Shown one piece after another: positions 7,290-11,496 of a stretch of 11,496 nucleotides of DNA. Numbering within the stretch: the first letter of the stretch is position 1; the number at the start of each line of letters is the position of its first letter. The translations under genes and the position numbers were made by a program. The notes below the pieces were generated by a model. That model saw only the letters and a program-made list of their open reading frames with translations. It had not been told where the DNA came from and searched no databases. Source of the DNA: JBBQBQ01 sp038317685 (GTDB lineage: Bacteria > Desulfobacterota > Desulfuromonadia > Desulfuromonadales > DDH964); assembly GCA_038317685.1 (NCBI GenBank), contig JBBQBQ010000101.1, positions 1-11,496 of the forward strand. Reading direction: 5' to 3'.

Positions 7290-7298
7290 TGCTACAAT
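7290..7298 (+). promoter_or_regulatory. Candidate extended -10 promoter element for the NMO-family gene
   Basis: TGCTACAAT at 7290-7298 fits an extended -10 element (TG, one base, then TACAAT). No good -35 hexamer lies 17 bases upstream; the direct repeats at 7250-7271 end 21 bp upstream, so an activator could replace the -35 contact. A second TACAAT lies at 7268-7273. Initiation near 7305 would give a leader of about 50 bases. Confidence 0.35.
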
Positions 7299-7353
7299 GC
7301 CCATCAACGGCCGACCGACGCAGACCAGCGCCCGGCCCCGCAGGGAGTGCGAC

Positions 7354-8451
7354 ATGGAGTCAACCCTTACCATCGGACGTTATTCACCGCGGTTCCCTCT
7401 CATCCAGGGGGGGATGGGGGTGCGCATTTCCGCCGGCAGCCTCGCAGGCAACGTCGCCCGCTGTGGCGGCATCGGCCTGGTCGCCGCCGCCGGTCTCGGT
7501 TTGAACACCCCCCGTTTCGACGGCAGCAATTTCTTCACCTCCGATCCGCTGGCCCTCAAGGACGAACTGGCCAAGGCCTATGCCATCGCCCCCGACGGCA
7601 TCATCGGTACCAACTGCATGGTGGCGGTGACCAACTACGAATCGATGGTGCGGGCCTCCTGCGAAGGGGGCGCCAAGATCATCGTCAGCGGTGCCGGCCT
7701 CCCCCTCAATCTCCCCGAACTGACCGCCGACTTTCCTGACGTGGCCCTGGTGCCGATCGCTTCTTCAGTCAAGGCCGCCGAACTGGTCGCCCGCAAATGG
7801 CATAAGAGCTACGGGCGCCTTCCCGACGCGGTCGTGGTCGAGGACCCCGATACCGCAGGCGGTCATCTCGGCGAGAAACTGGAGAAGATCGGGACCGGCG
7901 AATACGACCAGTATGCCACGGTGCGCGGCGTCAAGTCCTACCTTCGCGAAACCTTCGGTGTCGAGATTCCGGTGATCGCCGCCGGCGGTATCTGGGACCG
8001 CGCCGACCTTCTTAACGCCCTGGCCCAGGGGGCCGACGGGGTGCAGATGGCCAGCCGCTTCGTCTGCACCGAGGAGTGCGACGCCTCCGATGCCTTCAAG
8101 CAGAGGTATCTCGACTGCCGTCCGCAGGACATTGGTCTGATCATGAGCCCGGCCGGTCTCCCCGGACGCGCCATTATCGGCAACCTCGACCAGGTCCGCC
8201 AGCGGGATATCGACAACGATGTCGTCTGTCCCTCCGGTTGCCTCAGGAGGTGCACCTATAAGGCCGCTCAGGAGCGTTTCTGCATCGTCCACGCCCTCGA
8301 CCGCGCTCAGCGCGGCGATGTCGAGACCGGCCTGGTCTTCTGCGGCAGCAACGCCTGGAAGGCCGACCGCATTACCACCGTGCAGGCGATCTTTGACGAA
8401 CTCTTCGAACTCGCCAACGGTGTGCCGCTGGCCCAGGCCGCCAACGGCTGA
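7354..8451 (+). CDS. NMO/2-nitropropane dioxygenase-family flavoprotein
   Basis: A 365-residue TIM-barrel flavoprotein of the nitronate monooxygenase/2-nitropropane dioxygenase family, expected to bind FMN in the cytoplasm. The N-terminal strand PLIQGGMGVRISAG (15-28) and ARCGGIGLVAAAG (35-47) are typical. DPDTAGGHLG (164-173) holds the family His (His171), and PVIAAGGIWD (206-215) with GADGVQMASRF (226-236) form the FMN phosphate site. The C-terminal part carries extra cysteines: CPSGCLRRC (292-300), Cys310 and Cys330 in FCGSNAWKADR. The true substrate is uncertain, as many members annotated as nitronate monooxygenases are other NAD(P)H:acceptor oxidoreductases or FabK-like enzymes. The ATG at 7354 is chosen because GGGAG lies six bases before it; an upstream in-frame ATG at 7297 lacks one and overlaps the probable promoter. 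It is single, divergent from the two-component genes, and ends at a strong terminator. Confidence 0.93.
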   Translation: MESTLTIGRYSPRFPLIQGGMGVRISAGSLAGNVARCGGIGLVAAAGLGLNTPRFDGSNFFTSDPLALKDELAKAYAIAPDGIIGTNCMVAVTNYESMVRASCEGGAKIIVSGAGLPLNLPELTADFPDVALVPIASSVKAAELVARKWHKSYGRLPDAVVVEDPDTAGGHLGEKLEKIGTGEYDQYATVRGVKSYLRETFGVEIPVIAAGGIWDRADLLNALAQGADGVQMASRFVCTEECDASDAFKQRYLDCRPQDIGLIMSPAGLPGRAIIGNLDQVRQRDIDNDVVCPSGCLRRCTYKAAQERFCIVHALDRAQRGDVETGLVFCGSNAWKADRITTVQAIFDELFELANGVPLAQAANG

Positions 8452-8472
8452 TCGACCATATATATTCTTCCG

Positions 8473-8515
8473 AAATGCCGACCGGCGGGCCATGATGGCC
8501 CGTCGGTCGGCGTTT
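8473..8515. terminator. Bidirectional intrinsic terminator between convergent genes
   Basis: A near-perfect 16-bp stem (8477-8492 with 8496-8511, one G-T wobble) with a 3-base loop is flanked by AAAT on the left and GTTT on the right, which extend the stem and supply short T-runs in both directions. It lies between the converging flavoprotein gene (ends 8451) and AAA+ gene (ends 8555) and should stop transcripts from both. Confidence 0.85.
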
Positions 8516-8554
8516 GTGCTTCAGGGGAGCCAAGAGAAGCATTGCATAAGGCAA

Positions 8555-10369
8555 TTAACGCCCGAAGCCGATGTGACCTTGCCCGTAGCCGCCCGCCTGC
8601 GGCCGGACCCGCAGTTCCTCCCGGGCGAGCTCCTGCAAATCCTTCTGTCTCAGCAGATTATCCCCCCGGCAGAAGGCGCGTCTCACGGCTTTTTCCACCA
8701 CCAACCGGATTTCACCCCCGGTCAGGTTCATCTCCGCTAAGGCAGTAAAGTCGAAGTCACTCGCCAGCCTGGATGCCGGCAGATGTCTCTCCCACAGACG
8801 CCGTCGCAGGCCCTGGTCGGGGGGCGGCAGCTCCAGCTTGTAGGTGAAGCGCCGGCTGAAGGCGGCTTCGAGGAGTTCTCGACGGTTGGTGGTAGCAACA
8901 AGAATACCGGAAAAGCGCTCCAATCCTTCCAGAAAGAGATTCTGCATGTTGTTGTGCATCTTGTCGACGGAATCGGCGCTTGCCATGCGGCTGCCGAGGA
9001 GTTGGTCCGCTTCGTTGAGGAGGAGGACCGGCGCCGCCCCCAAGTCCCGTTGCAGGTCGGCGTAGCTGTCGAAGATGCGGCGGACGTGCTTCTCGCTTTC
9101 CCCGACCCACATACTTAGTACGGAGGCGGCATCGACCTTGAGGAGCGGGCGGCGCAACTCGCTGGCCAGATATTGGGCGGTCAGGGTTTTGCCGGTCCCC
9201 GGCGGCCCGTAGAGGAGGATCGTCGTCCCGGTCGGGGCGCCCCATTCGCTCGGCAGCGACCGGCACCAAGCCCGCCGCTGGCGTAAGCCACGGGGTGATT
9301 CGCCGCCCAGGATGGCGGTCATGGCCTCTTGAACCGCCGACGGCAAGACCACGCTATCCTTTTTGAGGCGCGGCAACTCCGCCGCAAAGATTTGGCTGCG
9401 TTGGAGGTGCCGCAACAGTGCCGCATTCCCCCGCCCCCTGGGGCGATGGCCGGTCAGGGCGGCGATCCCCGCCGGTGCGACCCGCAGGCTCTGCCCAAAT
9501 TCCCCGCCATCGGCTTCGATCAGTCGGCGCTTGCGCAGGGGGCTGTTCTCGCCGAAGAGGTGCTCCCGCATCTGCTGGCGTTCCGAGCGTTTGTGGGTGA
9601 AGAGCCGGATGGCGTCCTGGGGGTCGTTGAAATCATAATCAACGATATTTTCCTGGACACCGAAGAGCCCCAGCAGGCAGAAATACTGATAGTAGCTGAG
9701 CCGGAACTTTTCACGCAGTGTGGCGGCCGGGAGGCTGGTTGGGGTCTGCAACAGCCGCTGTTCGATGTGCTGCCAGCGGCCGTCGTAGAAGGGCCGGCCG
9801 TTGGCTTCGTTGTCCCAAAAAAACCCCGAGGTGTCCCGGTCGCCCTTGGTCAGCCTGTCGAGGTAGCCAAGGACCGCGTCAAGGTAATCGTCATTGGAGG
9901 CAAAAGCGGTCGTCGACATCCCGCCGTTGATCGCTTCGTGGAAGGTCCGGCCCGGAATGATCTGGGCGCTCAGCCAGCAGAGCGGCGGGTTCTCGAAGAG
10001 AACGTCGTTCTCCATCTTGGCCAGATAAAGCCACTGGCGACGTTGCAAGTCGTCGAGCGCCGCCAGGTAGGTGATGCTGTGCTCCGGCTCGATCTGGAGT
10101 TTGTAGATCAGCTCCTGGCCGCTGACCAATTCATCGCCGCCCAGCCGCGTCCTGAAATAGTGGGCCAGCAGGAGTACCGCCGCATCGTCCAGCCCCTTGA
10201 TGCATTTGGGTTTCCCCCGCAGGCGCGCGATCACCCCACGATGCAGGCCGAATTCGTCCTTGATCTCCCCGGCTTTTTCGCCCCCGCGTCGGCGACGGTT
10301 CCCGGCATCCTCCAGCCGCTCCTCGTAGCTCTCCTTCGCCTTCTCATGCCGCGCCGACAAGGTTAGCAA
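8555..10369 (-). CDS. AAA+ ATPase with long unassigned N-terminal region
   Basis: A 604-residue protein with one C-terminal AAA+ module of the COG0464 (SpoVK/Ycf46-like) type. Walker A is GPPGTGKT (388-395); an aromatic pore loop MWVGES lies at 420-425; Walker B is VLLLNEAD (448-455), with Asn452 in place of the usual Asp but Glu453 kept; sensor 1 is VATTN (491-495); the arginine-finger region is AFSRRF (503-508); sensor 2 is GGEIR (551-555). Residues 1-370 match no domain I recognise; 85-150 may be a winged helix. Such proteins remodel or unfold protein partners, but the partner is unknown. The frame begins at a TTG (10369) with no ribosome binding site at proper distance. A consensus AGGAGG and ATG lie 14 bases upstream in another frame, so the start may carry a one-base lesion or use reinitiation. 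It is transcribed away from the degraded genes to its right. Confidence 0.9.
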   Translation of the reverse strand: MLTLSARHEKAKESYEERLEDAGNRRRRGGEKAGEIKDEFGLHRGVIARLRGKPKCIKGLDDAAVLLLAHYFRTRLGGDELVSGQELIYKLQIEPEHSITYLAALDDLQRRQWLYLAKMENDVLFENPPLCWLSAQIIPGRTFHEAINGGMSTTAFASNDDYLDAVLGYLDRLTKGDRDTSGFFWDNEANGRPFYDGRWQHIEQRLLQTPTSLPAATLREKFRLSYYQYFCLLGLFGVQENIVDYDFNDPQDAIRLFTHKRSERQQMREHLFGENSPLRKRRLIEADGGEFGQSLRVAPAGIAALTGHRPRGRGNAALLRHLQRSQIFAAELPRLKKDSVVLPSAVQEAMTAILGGESPRGLRQRRAWCRSLPSEWGAPTGTTILLYGPPGTGKTLTAQYLASELRRPLLKVDAASVLSMWVGESEKHVRRIFDSYADLQRDLGAAPVLLLNEADQLLGSRMASADSVDKMHNNMQNLFLEGLERFSGILVATTNRRELLEAAFSRRFTYKLELPPPDQGLRRRLWERHLPASRLASDFDFTALAEMNLTGGEIRLVVEKAVRRAFCRGDNLLRQKDLQELAREELRVRPQAGGYGQGHIGFGR

Positions 10370-10383
10370 CCACTGAGTTCCAT
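10363..10383 (-). other. Six-codon reading frame (MELSGC) overlapping the AAA+ start
   Basis: ATG at 10383 has a consensus AGGAGG (10395-10390) exactly six bases upstream, yet the frame stops at TAA (10365-10363) after six codons. The TTG start of the AAA+ frame lies inside it. Inserting one base would fuse MELSG directly to LLTLSARHEK of the ATPase. It is either the true start with a one-base deletion (natural or sequencing error) or a leader peptide coupling translation to the TTG. Confidence 0.5.
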
Positions 10384-10386
10384 AAA

Positions 10387-10430
10387 AAGCCTCCTATTTT
10401 CTGCGGTTGTTTGCAGGATACAGGAGGCTT
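10387..10430 (-). promoter_or_regulatory. 5' leader hairpin burying the AAA+ ribosome binding site
   Basis: A perfect 9-bp inverted repeat, AAGCCTCCT (10387-10395) and AGGAGGCTT (10422-10430), encloses a second 4-bp stem (CTGC 10401-10404 with GCAG 10413-10416) across symmetrical 5-base internal loops. In the mRNA the 3' arm contains the whole AGGAGG ribosome binding site and is followed directly by five T's and the ATG. It could mask translation initiation, act as an attenuator, or be the relic of a mobile-element end. The pairing is seen directly; function is inferred. Confidence 0.55.
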
Positions 10431-10447
10431 GCGACAGAGGGTGTCGC
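10431..10447. repeat. Second perfect hairpin abutting the ribosome-binding-site hairpin
   Basis: GCGACA (10431-10436) and TGTCGC (10442-10447) form a perfect 6-bp stem with a 5-base loop, with no gap to the neighbouring hairpin at 10387-10430. The tandem arrangement suggests a structured mRNA leader. The 52 bases from here to the small broken gene (10448-10499) hold no recognisable element. Confidence 0.5.
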
Positions 10448-10499
10448 ATGAGGGCAACTGCTTAACGGTACCAATCAGCTACTCAGTTTGAGAGGACAC

Positions 10500-11044
10500 C
10501 TATTCTTCCGGTTGCAATTTAAGAAGCCCGATGGCCCATGCATCTGTGTCATCGTTGTCAAGCTTTTTTCCTACAAGCCGACAGCTTAACTGGTCTGCCC
10601 ACTTGGCAAGCCGGTTTTCTAATGTCGGTACTTTTTTCGCTTCTGTGTAAATAAGGAGATAGCTATTTTTAACAATGGCATTATTTTTCATATATACATT
10701 GATTTTTTTCTATCCTTCCGCAGAGGAGAGAGGTCATATGTTCTTTTAATTTCAATGATAGCTCTCACATCGGCAGAAGATTTCTGTCAAACAACAAGAT
10801 CAAAACGTTGCTTATCGCTTTTTGGCTGAGGGCCTATTTTTGGTTTATCCTCTTGTTCTGCTTTTATTTTTTTTGATGATGATTCAGGAAGAACATTAAA
10901 ATTATTTTGTTTAACAAGTTCAGGTGCAACAGCGCAAGTGAAAAAATATTCAGGGCCATGAAAAAGCTACCAATTAGTCATCTTCCCGTAACTGTTTTGA
11001 GCGTTAGTGGCACCTTTGATGATCGCTTCCTCACGCCGATTCAT
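10500..11044 (-). pseudogene. Broken small gene with E-x-K nuclease-like core (two stops and a frameshift)
   Basis: One reading frame can be followed from an ATG at 11044 (GAGG upstream), starting MNRREEAIIKGATNAQNSYG. It is interrupted by TAG at 10969-10967 and TGA at 10789-10787, yet continues with coherent protein sequence after both (LFHGPEYFFTCAVAPELVK, then QKSSADVRAIIEIKR). It then shifts frame at a run of seven A's just before 10691; adding one A joins it to the open 63-codon segment 10691-10500 (MKNNAIVKNSYLLIYTEAKK to LKLQPEE). The intact protein would be about 181 residues. FDLVV, about 14 residues ahead of IIEIKR, resembles the D...E-x-K core of PD-(D/E)XK nuclease-fold proteins; no family was identified. 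The stretch is visibly AT-rich next to its GC-rich neighbours, suggesting horizontal acquisition. The 63-codon segment could be mistaken for a short hypothetical gene but is the C-terminal fragment. Confidence 0.8.
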
Positions 11045-11071
11045 GTTCCCTCGTTTGAATAATAGGCAATA

Positions 11072-11496
11072 TCATGCCATGGTCATTAGCCATTCATAAA
11101 TCCTCACCATCGCCAGTGTATCCATCTCGCAATACTCCCGCAACGCCCTTCTGATCCTCTCCAACTCCTCCCGACTCCCCGCCGCGGGCATAGCTGTTGT
11201 CAACCAGCACGACGAAGACCTTGGTAACGACAAGCCCGGCGCCGGTCAGGACGTGAAACTGGAGCGCCACGTCGTCAAGGTGGACCTCCTTGACCTTCGT
11301 CGATGCCTTGACCTCACGGATTTCCCAACCGCCGCGCCCCTTGCTCAGGATGTCGACCTTGACGAAAACCCCGTCGTGGTCGAAGCAGGCTTCGTAGATC
11401 ACTTTCTTGCCCTGGAGCAGTTCCTGGGTGCGTGCGATCTGCTCGGCGATCGTCAGCCCCTCGTAAGGGACCTCGACGCCGCCGGGGAAGAGTTGC
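11072..11496 (-). pseudogene. Internally deleted DUF2779-family protein (PD-(D/E)XK-type N-terminal domain), 5' end outside window
   Basis: From the right edge the frame reads QLFPGGVEVPYEGLTIAEQI and continues through VKVDIL and GWEIREVKAST to VFVVLVDNSYARGG, the N-terminal nuclease-like part of DUF2779 proteins; Asp48, Glu61 and Lys63 (counted from the first visible codon) fit the D...E-x-K core. In family members this is followed by several hundred more residues. Here the frame degenerates into a low-complexity run, while the next frame encodes SREELERIRRALREYCEMD and LAMVRIYEWLM, the typical C-terminal end of the same family, stopping at TGA 11074-11072. So the middle has been lost by deletion, with a frame change near 11175-11185, and the existing frame stops at 11094. 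The beginning of the gene lies outside the window. It ends 27 bp before the broken gene at 10500-11044, with which it may once have formed an operon. Confidence 0.75.

Noticed and set aside
8227..8253. CPSGCLRRC as a radical-SAM cluster motif
   Set aside because: The spacing is C-x3-C-x3-C, not C-x3-C-x2-C, and the protein is clearly an FMN-type NMO barrel.
10500..10691. Stand-alone 63-residue hypothetical protein
   Set aside because: The frame joins upstream coding sequence once one base is restored in an A-run, so it is the C-terminal fragment of the broken gene at 10500-11044.
10787..10969. Recoding of the in-frame TAG and TGA as pyrrolysine and selenocysteine
   Set aside because: Both stops together with a separate frameshift in one short AT-rich gene are far better explained by decay; no SECIS-like hairpin was evident just after the TGA.
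1..11496. CRISPR array, tRNA, rRNA or intact transposase
   Set aside because: No regularly spaced repeats, no tRNA-like cloverleaf and no transposase motifs were seen on either strand by eye; a covariance-model scan would be needed for a firm negative on RNAs.

Overview
The window looks like a GC-rich chromosomal segment of a Desulfuromonadales/Geobacter-type bacterium (former Deltaproteobacteria). That assignment is an inference from the style of the signalling proteins (PAS/GAF/MEDS modules ending in a shared LFVGRELRM tail), the nitronate monooxygenase-like flavoprotein and the DUF2779 remnant; no rRNA or tRNA is present to confirm it.

Positions 1-7201 are all on the minus strand and appear to be two adjacent transcription blocks. 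The upstream block is a histidine kinase and OmpR-type response regulator pair (7201-5532) overlapping by 4 bp. After a 211-bp gap comes a second block: a secreted PhnD-like binding protein (5320-4472), a membrane two-PAS sensor one base behind it (4470-2752), a MEDS-domain protein (2573-1935), a GAF/coiled-coil protein overlapping it by 8 bp (1942-1211), an alpha/beta hydrolase with an Asp nucleophile (1181-357), and the start of another coiled-coil/GAF-like protein (370-1, cut by the window edge). The complete sensors here carry input domains and coiled coils but no kinase or other output domain, so they probably act on a partner, possibly the protein cut at the left edge or the nearby kinase.

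Positions 7202-7353 are a divergent intergenic region with two tandem 11-bp direct repeats, a plausible operator for the OmpR-type regulator. To the right lies an FMN-dependent NMO/2-nitropropane dioxygenase-family gene (7354-8451). A strong bidirectional terminator hairpin (8473-8515) separates it from the convergent AAA+ ATPase gene (10369-8555).

Positions 10363-11496 are the most unusual part. The AAA+ gene begins with a non-optimal TTG. A perfect ribosome binding site and ATG just upstream open only a six-codon frame, suggesting a one-base lesion or a coupled leader peptide. The ribosome binding site is buried in a hairpin that sits next to a second hairpin. Beyond is an AT-rich stretch holding a small gene broken by two in-frame stops and a frameshift; its rebuilt protein shows an E-x-K nuclease-like core. 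Next to it is an internally deleted DUF2779/PD-(D/E)XK-type gene whose N-terminal part runs off the right edge. The right end is thus a zone of decaying genes, at least one of foreign base composition.
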